Positions 24,461-33,366 of a stretch of 43,112 nucleotides of DNA are shown here, one piece after another; position 1 is the first letter of the stretch, and the number at the start of each line of letters is the position of its first letter. Under the pieces are notes generated by a model. The model was given only the letters and a program-made list of their open reading frames with translations, had not been told where the DNA came from and did no database searches. The stretch lies in the NCBI GenBank assembly GCA_024403655.1, contig JAKSRK010000012.1:1-43112 (forward strand), written 5' to 3'. The position numbers were made by a program, and so were the translations under genes. The stretch is from Saccharofermentans sp. GTDB lineage: Bacteria > Bacillota > Clostridia > Saccharofermentanales > Saccharofermentanaceae.

Positions 24461-25629
24461 ATGATGACGAGCTCGACAAGCTCTTCGAATTAGAAGAGCC
24501 GGATACTAATGAGGAACCCTCTTCAGAAGAAAAAGAGGGTGACACAGTCGAGCCCGAAGAATCCGTAAAAGAAGAATCTGTTAAAGAAGAACCTTCAGAG
24601 GAAAAAGAGTCTAAAGCTCAATCCATAAAGGAAGAAGACTTTAAAGACAATATAGAAAAAGAGCAGGAAGAAAAGAGAAAAAGGAAAGAAGAAGCCCGTA
24701 AAGAGAAGGCAAGGCAGACTGCTCAGACTATTCTTGCCGCCGAGAATTATTTTGAAGAGGCAAGAAAGAAGAGAATCGAAGCCAGAAGGCAGAAAAGAGA
24801 AGAGAAACTTCTTTTGAAGAAGGATCTTCCGCCTTTGAAGGACAGAACTTTCCTTGATGATTTTCCTTTGTCGTTTAAGCATACGATGATGGCTCTTATC
24901 GGAATTACTGTATTCGTAATCGTTCTTATGCTGGGATTTCATCCGATGTTCAGAATAGAGAATATCAGCATAGAAGGTAACTATGCCATGACGAATGAGG
25001 AGATTATCGAAGCAACCGGTCTTAATTACCATGACCACATGCTGAAGGTATTAGCTGTCAATTATTCGGATATCCTGGCATCTAATCCTTATATAAGAAA
25101 GATTAATATCAGTATTAATTTCCCTTCAGGCATTAATATCAGTGTAGAAGAGAGAAGAAAGCTTGCCTATATCAAGTATGCCGACGGTTACTTTGCCATA
25201 GATGCAGAGGGTACCGTTCTCGAACTGTCTTCGTTTGATTCCGAGGATGCTCATCCTTTGTTATGCGGACTTGATATCAATAATGTCGTTCTCGGCGGAA
25301 GAGTCGATATAGAAGGTGACGTAAACTTCCAGAAGCTGGTTATCGTATTGGGAGCAGCTCTTGAAGCAGATCAGTCAGCAGATAATGAAGAATACAGTTT
25401 CTTCGAAAATATCAGGGAGATAAGAATTCTTCCAAGTAACATAATATTCGTTACTGTTATTATGCCCAATGGTTCTGAACTTCAGATTAAGTTCTCTGAT
25501 ATAGATACTATCGGCGACGATATGCACTGGCTTATGTTCGTCATAGAGCAGGGAAAACTTAACGATCTTTCAGCCGGCGTAATGGACATGACGGGCGATC
25601 AGCCTATATACAGTGAATACGATTATTGA
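24457..25629 (+). CDS. ftsQ: FtsQ/DivIB-family division protein with long acidic/basic cytoplasmic tail
   Basis: FtsQ/DivIB forms the FtsQLB-type complex that activates septal synthesis. The 390 residues divide into a cytoplasmic region (1-138), one membrane helix (about 141-163), an extracellular POTRA domain (FRIENISIEGNYAMTNEEII) and a beta domain ending with a VVLGGRVDIEGDVNF-type segment. The cytoplasmic part is strongly acidic for its first 70 residues (E/D/S), then rich in K, R and E and probably a long helix (about 65-125). That is far longer than in E. coli, as often in Firmicutes. No terminator is obvious downstream. Confidence 0.87.
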   Translation: MNDDELDKLFELEEPDTNEEPSSEEKEGDTVEPEESVKEESVKEEPSEEKESKAQSIKEEDFKDNIEKEQEEKRKRKEEARKEKARQTAQTILAAENYFEEARKKRIEARRQKREEKLLLKKDLPPLKDRTFLDDFPLSFKHTMMALIGITVFVIVLMLGFHPMFRIENISIEGNYAMTNEEIIEATGLNYHDHMLKVLAVNYSDILASNPYIRKINISINFPSGINISVEERRKLAYIKYADGYFAIDAEGTVLELSSFDSEDAHPLLCGLDINNVVLGGRVDIEGDVNFQKLVIVLGAALEADQSADNEEYSFFENIREIRILPSNIIFVTVIMPNGSELQIKFSDIDTIGDDMHWLMFVIEQGKLNDLSAGVMDMTGDQPIYSEYDY

Positions 25630-25735
25630 CCTTCTGCTTTTAAATAGAAGTAAAACAGTAATATAAATGCCATCTAACAATTTGCAATAATTGGAAAAAA
25701 AGTTTAACATCATTACGGACAACTGGAAATTTATA

Positions 25736-25764
25736 TTGATGACATACAATATTTAGGTTAAAAT
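25736..25764 (+). promoter_or_regulatory. Promoter of ftsZ
   Basis: TTGATG (25736-25741) and TAAAAT (25759-25764), spaced by 17 bases, predict a start near 25771 and a leader of about 42 bases ending in GGAGG. The rest of the 183-base gap after ftsQ is AT-rich with only a weak 5-base hairpin (25631-25650) and no other feature. Confidence 0.6.
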
Positions 25765-25812
25765 TCTATTGTTGTACTATATATAGCTACTAATTGACTG
25801 GAGGATTCTGAG

Positions 25813-27267
25813 ATGTCTGATAATAAACGAGGTTTTGTTTTGGACGAAGAAAACTTTGCAACCATTAAGGTTATCGGTTGCGGCGGAGGAGGCTGTAACG
25901 CGGTTGACCGAATGCTCGACAGCGGAGTCCAGGGAATAGAGTTCATCTCAATAAACAGTGATAATCAGGCATTGGCAAGATCCAAGGCACCTATCCGTAT
26001 TCAGATTGGTGAGAAGGTTACAAGAGGCTTAGGCTGCGGAGCTGATCCCAGCGTAGGTGAGAGAGCAGCTGAAGAGTCTAAGGATGAGATTGCTGAAGCA
26101 ATTTCCAATACTGATATGCTTTTCATTACAGCAGGCATGGGCGGTGGTACCGGTACAGGTGCAGCTCCCGTAGTAGCTCAGATTGCTCAGGAACTCGGTA
26201 TTCTTACAGTAGCAGTAGTTACAAGACCTTTCAGCTTTGAGGGGGCAAGAAGAGCACAGAACGCAGAGCGTGGAATCAGAGAGCTCGAGAAGTATGTTGA
26301 CTCACTCGTTGTAGTCTCCAACGACAAGCTTCTTGAAGTAGTAGATGAAGATACATCCTTCGAGGATGCATTCAATATGGCAGATCAGGTATTGAAGTTT
26401 GGTGTTGCAGGTATTTCTGACCTTGTAGCAATCCCCGGACTTATCAACCTCGACCTTGCTGACGTTAGAAGAGTAATGACCAAGGCCGGCGTATGCCACA
26501 TGGGTATCGGCCGTGCAAGCGGTGAGGGAAGAGCTACAGCAGCTGTTAAGCAGGCTATCAACTCTCCTCTTCTTGACACAACTATCGAAGGTGCTAACGG
26601 TGTAATCGTTAACTTCACAGGCGGAAGAAATATGAAGCTTCAGGAGATTGATATGGCAGCTAAGCTCGTAAGAGAGTCAGTTGCTCCCGAGGCTGAGATT
26701 ATCGTCGGTGCTGTTATTGACACATCTCTTGAAGATGAGATTATGATCACTGTTATCGCATCAGGATTTGATAATTCCGTTAACGCAAGTGCAGGACACA
26801 GAGCTAGCACTTCCGTTCTTTCAAGGAATAATCCCCAGCTTATTACTGAGCAGCCGGTAAGAAATCCCGCTCCTGTTCAGTCCAGAAATACTTATGCAGC
26901 AAGGAACACACAGCCTGAACCCGAGCCCGTTCCTGCAAGACCTCAGACATCACAGGGATTCCTCTTCGGAGATGATTCCGTGAATCAGGTACATGCAAGA
27001 CCTGCTCAGCCTGCTCCGGCTCCCGCACCTGCACCGGCTCCTCAGCCGATTCCTCAGGCAGCGGCTCCCGTTCCTCAGAGTGCACCTGCACAGGTTCCTC
27101 CTTATCAGGCTCCTGTTCAGCCCGCTCCCGCACCTGCTCCTGCTCCTCAGCAGACACAGATGGGCGGAAGACCTCAGGCAAATGTAACACCTCAGGCAGC
27201 ACCTGCTGCAGAGCAGCCTAAGTCAGCTAAGCCCTGGTTCATGTTTGGCAGAGATAACGATAACTGA
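25813..27267 (+). CDS. ftsZ: Cell division tubulin homologue FtsZ
   Basis: FtsZ polymerises with GTP into the Z-ring that recruits the divisome. The 484 residues hold an N-terminal extension (about 1-12), the GTPase domain (about 13-325; GCGGGGCNAVDRM, GGGTGTGAAPVVA, and RAQNAERGIREL), then a long Pro/Ala/Gln-rich linker (about 345-470, about 125 residues) and a short C-terminal peptide ending KPWFMFGRDNDN. The linker is longer than in B. subtilis. The final peptide differs from the usual DIPxFL(R)NR pattern, with an aromatic WFMF core. No ftsA lies near. A GGAGG precedes the ATG. Confidence 0.97.
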   Translation: MSDNKRGFVLDEENFATIKVIGCGGGGCNAVDRMLDSGVQGIEFISINSDNQALARSKAPIRIQIGEKVTRGLGCGADPSVGERAAEESKDEIAEAISNTDMLFITAGMGGGTGTGAAPVVAQIAQELGILTVAVVTRPFSFEGARRAQNAERGIRELEKYVDSLVVVSNDKLLEVVDEDTSFEDAFNMADQVLKFGVAGISDLVAIPGLINLDLADVRRVMTKAGVCHMGIGRASGEGRATAAVKQAINSPLLDTTIEGANGVIVNFTGGRNMKLQEIDMAAKLVRESVAPEAEIIVGAVIDTSLEDEIMITVIASGFDNSVNASAGHRASTSVLSRNNPQLITEQPVRNPAPVQSRNTYAARNTQPEPEPVPARPQTSQGFLFGDDSVNQVHARPAQPAPAPAPAPAPQPIPQAAAPVPQSAPAQVPPYQAPVQPAPAPAPAPQQTQMGGRPQANVTPQAAPAAEQPKSAKPWFMFGRDNDN

Positions 27268-27302
27268 TTTAGATATAAATTGATTAACAGGTAATTGCAA
27301 CT

Positions 27303-27755
27303 ATGAGATGTCCCAGATGCGGGGAGACCGATGATAAAGTAATTGATACTAGGCCCAATGATGAGGGCAGGTCTATCCGAAGAAGGCGCGAATGCTTAGC
27401 TTGCGGTTACCGTTATTCAACTTTGGAAAGAGTTGAAGGATTAAGCTTAAAGGTAATCAAGAAGGACGGTACCAGACAGGATTTCTCAAGAGAGAAGCTT
27501 TTGGAAGGACTTAATTCAGCATGTTCCAAGAGACCGGTATCGAACGAGAACCTTATGAAGATTGTTAATGAAGTCGAGACAAGGCTTCAGGAACAAAGAA
27601 GCGGTGAGATATCTACAAATGAGATCGGAGAACTCGTTATGACGAGACTTCGTGGTTTGGACAAAGTAGCATATGTCAGATTCGCTTCGGTATACAGGGA
27701 TTTTACGGACGTGTCTTCGTTCGCAAAAGAGATAGAAGAGATCGGCAACGATTAA
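27303..27755 (+). CDS. nrdR: Ribonucleotide reductase regulator NrdR
   Basis: NrdR is a zinc-ribbon and ATP-cone repressor that senses ATP/dATP and represses nrd operons via NrdR boxes. The 150 residues begin with the Zn ribbon (MRCPRCGETDDKVIDTR..RRRRECLACGYRYSTLE) and continue with an ATP-cone (about 49-139, VIKKDGTRQDFSREKLLEGL). It lies 35 bases after ftsZ with no terminator. No nrd gene or clear NrdR box is in the window, so its targets lie elsewhere. Confidence 0.96.
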   Translation: MRCPRCGETDDKVIDTRPNDEGRSIRRRRECLACGYRYSTLERVEGLSLKVIKKDGTRQDFSREKLLEGLNSACSKRPVSNENLMKIVNEVETRLQEQRSGEISTNEIGELVMTRLRGLDKVAYVRFASVYRDFTDVSSFAKEIEEIGND

Positions 27756-27779
27756 TCTGAGAAGAGGCGGGGTGACAAT

Positions 27780-28505
27780 TTGAAAAAGGTACTTTTAGTA
27801 GATGATGACGCCGGCATTATTGAGGTGTTAAAGCTTTACTTCGAGAAGGAAGGTTTTGCTGTTTCCGTTTGTATGCAGGGTGATAAGGCACTCGCTTCAT
27901 TCAACGTTGCAAATCCTGACATCGTTATTCTTGATCTTATGCTTCCCGGTATGGATGGTAATGACATCTGCCGAGAGCTTCGTAAGATATCTGACGTTCC
28001 CGTAATTATGCTTACAGCAAAGACTGAGACTATCGATAAGGTCGTAGGTCTTGAGATGGGTGCTGATGACTATGTGGCCAAGCCTTTCGAGCCTAAGGAA
28101 CTTCTCGCAAGAGTTAAAGCAGTTATGAGAAGATATGACAAGTCTGACAGCTCTGAGAAGAAGGCTTCTTCAGAGGTTAGTGAAGATAAGAATTCCGATG
28201 AGATCATTACATATCCCGGCTTTAGCGTTGATAAGGTTAAGTATGTTGTAATGGTTGACGGTAAGGAGATTTATATGCCTCCCAAGGAACTCGAGCTTCT
28301 ATTCTTCCTTGCAAGCAATCCTAACAGAGTATTTACAAGAGAGCAGCTTCTTGAGAATGTTTGGGGCTATGACTTCTACGGAGAATCCAGAACAGTTGAT
28401 GTTCATGTAAAGAGAATCAGAGAGAAGATTGAGAATCCCAATCGCGAACAGAATTGGTGTATCAAGACTGTTTGGAGCAAGGGCTATAAGTTCGAGACCA
28501 AATGA
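27780..28505 (+). CDS. Two-component response regulator, OmpR/PhoB family
   Basis: A 241-residue DNA-binding response regulator. The receiver domain (about 1-118) has the acidic pocket D8-D9-D10 and the phosphoacceptor D52 in DIVILDLMLPGMDG, the conserved Thr (MLTAK) and Lys (KPFEPKEL). A Ser/Lys/Glu linker of about 20 residues follows, then a winged helix (about 145-240; KELELLFFLASNPNRVFTRE, GESRTVDVHVKRIREKI). The start is a TTG at 27780 with a G-rich site before it. It overlaps the histidine kinase gene by 4 bases. The signal is unknown; it resembles the PhoP/VanR/YycF-like cell envelope group only in general architecture. Confidence 0.9.
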   Translation: MKKVLLVDDDAGIIEVLKLYFEKEGFAVSVCMQGDKALASFNVANPDIVILDLMLPGMDGNDICRELRKISDVPVIMLTAKTETIDKVVGLEMGADDYVAKPFEPKELLARVKAVMRRYDKSDSSEKKASSEVSEDKNSDEIITYPGFSVDKVKYVVMVDGKEIYMPPKELELLFFLASNPNRVFTREQLLENVWGYDFYGESRTVDVHVKRIREKIENPNREQNWCIKTVWSKGYKFETK

Positions 28506-30001
28506 TTGATAAGAATAGAAACGTAAACACGACATTTGGATTATTCCTGACATTGTTTCTGATAATAGGCACAGTAATGATTTTTGCTGTGCTTGTTTTT
28601 CTTTCTTATCAAAACTGTATTTCAACAGTTCAGAACGATAATATCATCTTAACTGATGAGGTTTGCGGTGCCATCGGATCGAATATCAAGTCATATGATT
28701 TTATAAGAAATTCCGGCGGAATGTCGGATGAAGCTTTTAATGCCCTGGTAGACTTTGAGGTTTTATCAAGCAAGTATTCAAATGTTGATAAGATTTATGT
28801 TACCGATGATCACGGAATGGTTTTGTATTCCAATTCCGGTTCAGGATTCCTTCTTGATGATACTTACCTGCTTTGTCTTGAAGCGGCAAGAATTGAAGAT
28901 CAGAGTATAGAGGGACTTGTAACTACCAGAGTATCTGATGACAGACTCTTATCTACAAGTGCAGTCTTCCTTCCCGAGTCTGACTATTGTGTTGTGGTAT
29001 CTAATGCGGCTAATCCTTCACAGGCTTTTGATTTGTTTAGGAATTCTACACTCCTGCCTGCAGCTGTAGCTTTACTTGCAGCGATTGCATTATTTGTCGG
29101 TTTTACCCAGCTTATGATCAGACCCATGAGAAATATCTCCAAGGTTACTAACAGAGCAGGTGAAGGTGATTTCTCAGCAAGAGTAGATGCAAAGTATACG
29201 AATTACGATGATATGAATTCAATCGTCATATCTTCGGATCTTCAGGAGATGGCAAGAAATGTCAACGACATGATTGAGAAGCTGGAGAATCAGGAGCATG
29301 ACAGAAATATCTTTATCTCCAGTGTCGCTCATGATATAAGAACTCCTCTTACTTCAATTAACGGCTTTGTAACCGCCATGATGGACGGAACTATCCCTGC
29401 TGATCAGTATGAGAAGTACATGACTCTTATTAAGCAGGAAGTCGACAGAATCAGAAAGCTCATTATCTCCATGACTGAAGCATCTTCTCTGTCTCATATT
29501 GATCCTGAACTTATGGAAGCATTTGACTTAAGAGATGTTGTAACAGACGTTATTCAGAACCTTGAGCCTCAGCTTAGTGAGAAGGAGATTACGGCTTCTG
29601 CGGTACTTCCCGAAGGCGAGCTTATGGTATTCGGTGAAGCTCAGCAGCTTTGCAGAGTTATCGTTAATATTATTACCAACGCCATTAAGTTTACTCCCGA
29701 TAACGGACAGATAAGAGTATCCGTTCAAAGAGACGATAAGGACAGGAAGATGGTAATAAGTGTCGAAGATTCCGGTCCCGGAGTCGAGAAGGAGAAGAGA
29801 AACAGAGTATTTGAGTCTTTCTATAAGGCAGATCCTTCCAGAAAGCAGGAGGGCTTCGGTCTCGGACTTTATATATGTAAGCAGATCCTTCAGGGACATG
29901 GTCAGACAATTGTATTAGGCCAGAGTGAGGATCTCGGCGGTGCCGACTTCATATTCTCATTCCCTTATCCTCCTGAGCAGGACAAAAATGCCGAGAATTA
30001 A
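28502..30001 (+). CDS. Sensor histidine kinase
   Basis: The 499-residue cognate kinase of the preceding regulator. It has TM1 (about 10-35), an extracellular sensing region of about 150 residues that looks like a CACHE/PAS-type sensor (KIYVTDDHGMVLYSNSGSG, then a SDYCVVVSNA strand), TM2 (about 185-207) and a HAMP-like linker (PMRNISKVTNRAGEGDFSAR). The kinase core has an H-box SSVAHDIRTPLTSI with H277, the N-box NIITNAIKFTP, G1 DSGPGVE and G2 GFGLGLYI. It starts in an ATGA overlap with the regulator and overlaps nth by 14 bases. Its ligand cannot be deduced. Confidence 0.9.
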   Translation: MIDKNRNVNTTFGLFLTLFLIIGTVMIFAVLVFLSYQNCISTVQNDNIILTDEVCGAIGSNIKSYDFIRNSGGMSDEAFNALVDFEVLSSKYSNVDKIYVTDDHGMVLYSNSGSGFLLDDTYLLCLEAARIEDQSIEGLVTTRVSDDRLLSTSAVFLPESDYCVVVSNAANPSQAFDLFRNSTLLPAAVALLAAIALFVGFTQLMIRPMRNISKVTNRAGEGDFSARVDAKYTNYDDMNSIVISSDLQEMARNVNDMIEKLENQEHDRNIFISSVAHDIRTPLTSINGFVTAMMDGTIPADQYEKYMTLIKQEVDRIRKLIISMTEASSLSHIDPELMEAFDLRDVVTDVIQNLEPQLSEKEITASAVLPEGELMVFGEAQQLCRVIVNIITNAIKFTPDNGQIRVSVQRDDKDRKMVISVEDSGPGVEKEKRNRVFESFYKADPSRKQEGFGLGLYICKQILQGHGQTIVLGQSEDLGGADFIFSFPYPPEQDKNAEN

Positions 30002-30623
30002 TAAGAAGCAGCTTGCCTCTTCTGTACTTGAGGCTCTTTACAAAGCGTTCCCTGATTCCGCATGCACTTTGGATAATGACAGTCCCGAGAGAATGGCGAT
30101 AAGAGGTATATTATCAGCGCAGTGTACTGATGTAAGGGTGAATCTTACCTGCAAGGAGCTTTTCGCCATATATCCCGATATGGAAGATATACTTAAAGCG
30201 GGGCAGGAGAAGATAGGCGAAGTTATTCGTCCCTGCGGCCTTCATAAGATGAAGTCGAAGTCTTTGCTGGCTTTCGCTGATATGTATTGTAATAAGTGGG
30301 GAAGAGTAGTTCCCTGCGATGTAGATGAACTTATGTTATGCCCCGGCGTAGGAAAGAAGATAGCAAATCTTATCGTGGGCGAAGTTTACGGTAAACCTGC
30401 GCTTGTTGTGGATACGCACTGTAAGAGAGTAATGAAGAGGATGGGAATAACAACTTACGATGATCCTTTGAAGGTTGAGAAGGATTGCTGTGAGGTCTTT
30501 CCCGAGCAGTCCTGGATAAGACTCGGGCATATGGCGGTAGATCTCGGCAGAACTTATTGTACGGCGAGAAATCCCAAGTGTGATATCTGTCCTATGAGCG
30601 GTGTATGCAGGAGGAAATTATAA
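29988..30623 (+). CDS. nth: Endonuclease III (DNA glycosylase/AP lyase)
   Basis: Nth removes oxidised pyrimidines from DNA and nicks the abasic site in base excision repair. The 211 residues include a helix-hairpin-helix with the catalytic-lysine region LCPGVGKKIANLIVGEV and the VDTHCKRV motif with the catalytic Asp, and a C-terminal [4Fe-4S] site with canonical spacing C-x6-C-x2-C-x5-C. I start at ATG 29988; the longer frame back to 29925 lies in the kinase gene. The TAATG junction with recG at its end indicates translational coupling. Confidence 0.95.
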   Translation: MPRINKKQLASSVLEALYKAFPDSACTLDNDSPERMAIRGILSAQCTDVRVNLTCKELFAIYPDMEDILKAGQEKIGEVIRPCGLHKMKSKSLLAFADMYCNKWGRVVPCDVDELMLCPGVGKKIANLIVGEVYGKPALVVDTHCKRVMKRMGITTYDDPLKVEKDCCEVFPEQSWIRLGHMAVDLGRTYCTARNPKCDICPMSGVCRRKL

Positions 30624-32779
30624 TGCAGACTACAAAGGTGACATTATCTTCTCCTGTTAACATGATTTACGGCATTGGACCTGAAGCACAAAAGCGACTT
30701 AATAAGCTTGATATCTACAGTGTCTATGACCTTATAAGTTACATCCCGCGCCGTTATAACGACTGGAGTCAGTTAGGAAAAATAAGTGACTACCGTGAAG
30801 GGGAAGAGCTTTCTTTCCTTGCCGTAGTAGCGACTGCGCCTGCTCGAAAGGGTTATAAAAGGACTTCTCCCGTAGCTTTCTACGTTAGTGACGGTGAAGG
30901 CAGAATGGAGCTTTCTTTCTTCAATTCCCCCTATCTTATTAATAAGTTTAAAAGGGGAGATAAAGTCTTCGTTCACGGAATGGTATCGATTTATTCCGGC
31001 AGACCCCAGATGGTAAATCCTTTTGTGGAAATATCTGACGAAGACAAAGATATGGCTCTTATACATCCCGTCTATCACCTGACTGCAGGCGTTACTTCAG
31101 CTTCGATAGCAAAGTGGCAGAAGACGGCATTAAAGCTGGTTTCTTCACAGCTTCGTGATGTTATCCCTTCAGACATAGTAGAAAAGCACAATCTTCCGAG
31201 CGTGCAGAAAGCCTATAACGACGTTCATTTCCCTCAGACCATGAAGGAAGCTCAGGATGCCAGACTTCGCATCGCATATGAGGAACTTATACTGCTCGGC
31301 ATGGGCATGAAGTACTTCATGAGAGCAGAAGGCGAAGACGAGAAAGCACCTAAGATTATCGGACACGAGGGCCTTAATCAGATTCAGCAGCAAAGATGGA
31401 AGATGGTAGTAAGTAATCTCGGATTCGAGCTTACGGACGATCAGAAGAAAGCTTTAAGAGATATACAAAAGGACCTTATGAGCGACAAGCCCATGAACAG
31501 GCTTGTGCAGGGAGACGTAGGTGCAGGTAAGACAGCTGTTGCCGTACTTACCATGGCTATGGCTGCCATCATGGGCAAGCAGTCGGTACTTCTGGCTCCG
31601 ACCTCAGTTCTTGCAAAGCAGCATTACGACTCTGCGAAGGCTCTTCTTGAAGGTTCGGATATTAATGTCGCACTACTTATGGGAAAGACCAAGGCTTCCC
31701 TTAAGAAGGAGATAAAAGCAAGCTTAAAGGATAATACTGCTTCCGTAATAATCGGAACGCATGCCGTTTTATCCGACGATATTGAGTTCAACGACCTAGG
31801 TCTTGTTATAGCCGATGAGCAGCACAGATTCGGTGTAAAGCAAAGAGAGAAGCTTCTTATAAGCCGTAAAGAGCAGGACGATGACGGTATCAATGCCGTA
31901 CATAATCTTGTTATGACTGCTACTCCTATTCCTAGAACCCTTGCCATGGTTGTATACGGGGATATGGATACGAGTGTTATCAAGCAGAAGCCTGCGGGAC
32001 GTAAGGAGATTAAGACTAACTTCCTGCCTTCAACGGAAAGTGAAGATCTTTTAAGGGCAATTCAGGCCAAGCTTCGACAGGGTGAGCAGGCTTATATCGT
32101 ATGTTCAAAGATTGATGAGAATGATGATAATAAGTTAACCGAGGAAGAAGAGCAGGCAGAAGCAGAGGAGCAGACACCTGCCGTAAGCGTCATGCAGATG
32201 AAGCAAAGGCTGGATGACTCAGGCTTATTCGAAGAGTATCCTTCGGAAGTCTTATACGGTTCCATGAAGGAAGATGAGAAGCTTGCCGTTATGGAGAGAT
32301 TCTTAAGCGGTCAGACCAAGGTTCTTATCTCAACTACGGTTATTGAAGTAGGCGTTAATAATCCTAATGCCAACCTTATGATTATCATGAACGCCGACAG
32401 ATTCGGATTGTCTACTCTTCATCAGCTTCGAGGAAGAATAGGAAGAGGTGATCGTCAGGCTTACTGTATTCTGGCTTCAGACTCCAGGTCTGAGCTGGCT
32501 CTTACAAGAATGAAGATGATGTGCGAATCAACGGACGGTTTTGTTCTGGCGCAGAAGGATCTGGAATTAAGAGGTCCTGGTGACTTCTTCGGAACAAGGC
32601 AGCATGGTATTCCTGAACTCAGGGCGGCAAATCTTTTTACTGATGCTCATATAGCAAAAGAAGGAAGCGAAGCGGTTGCCGGAATTCTTGACAAAGGCGG
32701 GGAAGAAGCCGATAAATTAATGGAAAACATCAAGTATATGTTCGACTTAAGATTTGAGAGCAAGATGGGGATTTTATAA
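30623..32779 (+). CDS. recG: ATP-dependent DNA helicase RecG
   Basis: RecG remodels stalled replication forks and Holliday-type junctions. The 718 residues show the N-terminal wedge/OB domain (about 1-160, YIPRRYNDWSQLG), then superfamily 2 helicase motifs: Walker A GDVGAGKT, DEQHRFGV (the RecG form of DExH), TATPIPRT and a late QLRGRIGRGDRQAYC. A Glu-rich acidic insertion near residues 498-520 is the only oddity. The start at 30623 is set by the AGGAGG at 30608-30613 and the TAATG overlap with nth. Ends in a TAATG overlap with rsmD. Confidence 0.97.
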   Translation: MQTTKVTLSSPVNMIYGIGPEAQKRLNKLDIYSVYDLISYIPRRYNDWSQLGKISDYREGEELSFLAVVATAPARKGYKRTSPVAFYVSDGEGRMELSFFNSPYLINKFKRGDKVFVHGMVSIYSGRPQMVNPFVEISDEDKDMALIHPVYHLTAGVTSASIAKWQKTALKLVSSQLRDVIPSDIVEKHNLPSVQKAYNDVHFPQTMKEAQDARLRIAYEELILLGMGMKYFMRAEGEDEKAPKIIGHEGLNQIQQQRWKMVVSNLGFELTDDQKKALRDIQKDLMSDKPMNRLVQGDVGAGKTAVAVLTMAMAAIMGKQSVLLAPTSVLAKQHYDSAKALLEGSDINVALLMGKTKASLKKEIKASLKDNTASVIIGTHAVLSDDIEFNDLGLVIADEQHRFGVKQREKLLISRKEQDDDGINAVHNLVMTATPIPRTLAMVVYGDMDTSVIKQKPAGRKEIKTNFLPSTESEDLLRAIQAKLRQGEQAYIVCSKIDENDDNKLTEEEEQAEAEEQTPAVSVMQMKQRLDDSGLFEEYPSEVLYGSMKEDEKLAVMERFLSGQTKVLISTTVIEVGVNNPNANLMIIMNADRFGLSTLHQLRGRIGRGDRQAYCILASDSRSELALTRMKMMCESTDGFVLAQKDLELRGPGDFFGTRQHGIPELRAANLFTDAHIAKEGSEAVAGILDKGGEEADKLMENIKYMFDLRFESKMGIL

Positions 32780-33366
32780 TGCCGAGAGTAGTTACAGGTG
32801 AATTCAGAGGAACGATTCTTCTGGCTCCCAAAGGAGATAATACGCGTCCTACGACCGATAAGGTTAAGGAGGCACTTTTTTCCATGATTCAGACAAGAGT
32901 TCCAGGTGCCAAAGTATTGGATATCTTTGCAGGTACCGGTCAGATAGCAATTGAAGCCATAAGCCGCGGAGCCGACAAGGCCGTAATGGTAGAACGAGCA
33001 GGACAGGCATGCGGAATTATTAAGAAGAATCTCGAGAAGATAAGAGCTAGCAGCGATCCCAGATTCGAGCTGATGAGGATGACCTTCAATCAGGCACTCT
33101 CGAAGCTTGGTGAGAGGGGAGAGAAGTTCGACATAATCTTCATGGATCCTCCCTATAAGGATGCTCAGAACTATTGTGAGCAGATAGCGGATCTCGTTAA
33201 TACACATAATCTTCTTGAAGATGACGGGATTTTGATCTGTGAACACGCTTCTGATACCGAGTTTGAAACATCTGTAATAAACTTGCAATTCAACCGTTCT
33301 TGTAGTTACGGATTGTCAGTGTTAACATTCTTTTGTAAGGAAAATGACGAGGGGGAAGTCAATTGA
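32779..33366 (+). CDS. rsmD: 16S rRNA guanine-N2 methyltransferase RsmD
   Basis: RsmD methylates G966 of 16S rRNA in the 30S subunit. The 195 residues begin MPRVVTGEFRGTILLAPKG and have the SAM motif VLDIFAGTGQIAIEAISRGA, and the catalytic DPPY motif (FMDPPYK). Its place between recG and coaD is the conserved Firmicutes order. The 4-base overlap of its end with the coaD TTG start suggests coupling. Confidence 0.95.
   Translation: MPRVVTGEFRGTILLAPKGDNTRPTTDKVKEALFSMIQTRVPGAKVLDIFAGTGQIAIEAISRGADKAVMVERAGQACGIIKKNLEKIRASSDPRFELMRMTFNQALSKLGERGEKFDIIFMDPPYKDAQNYCEQIADLVNTHNLLEDDGILICEHASDTEFETSVINLQFNRSCSYGLSVLTFFCKENDEGEVN

Noticed and set aside
25631..25650. CTTCT/AGAAG hairpin after ftsQ as a terminator
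   Set aside because: Only five pairs with a 10-base AT-rich loop and no T-run; too weak to call.
26843..27202. Glu/Gln/Pro-rich minus-strand ORF opposite the FtsZ linker
   Set aside because: A mirror of the Pro/Ala-rich linker repeats, not an independent gene.
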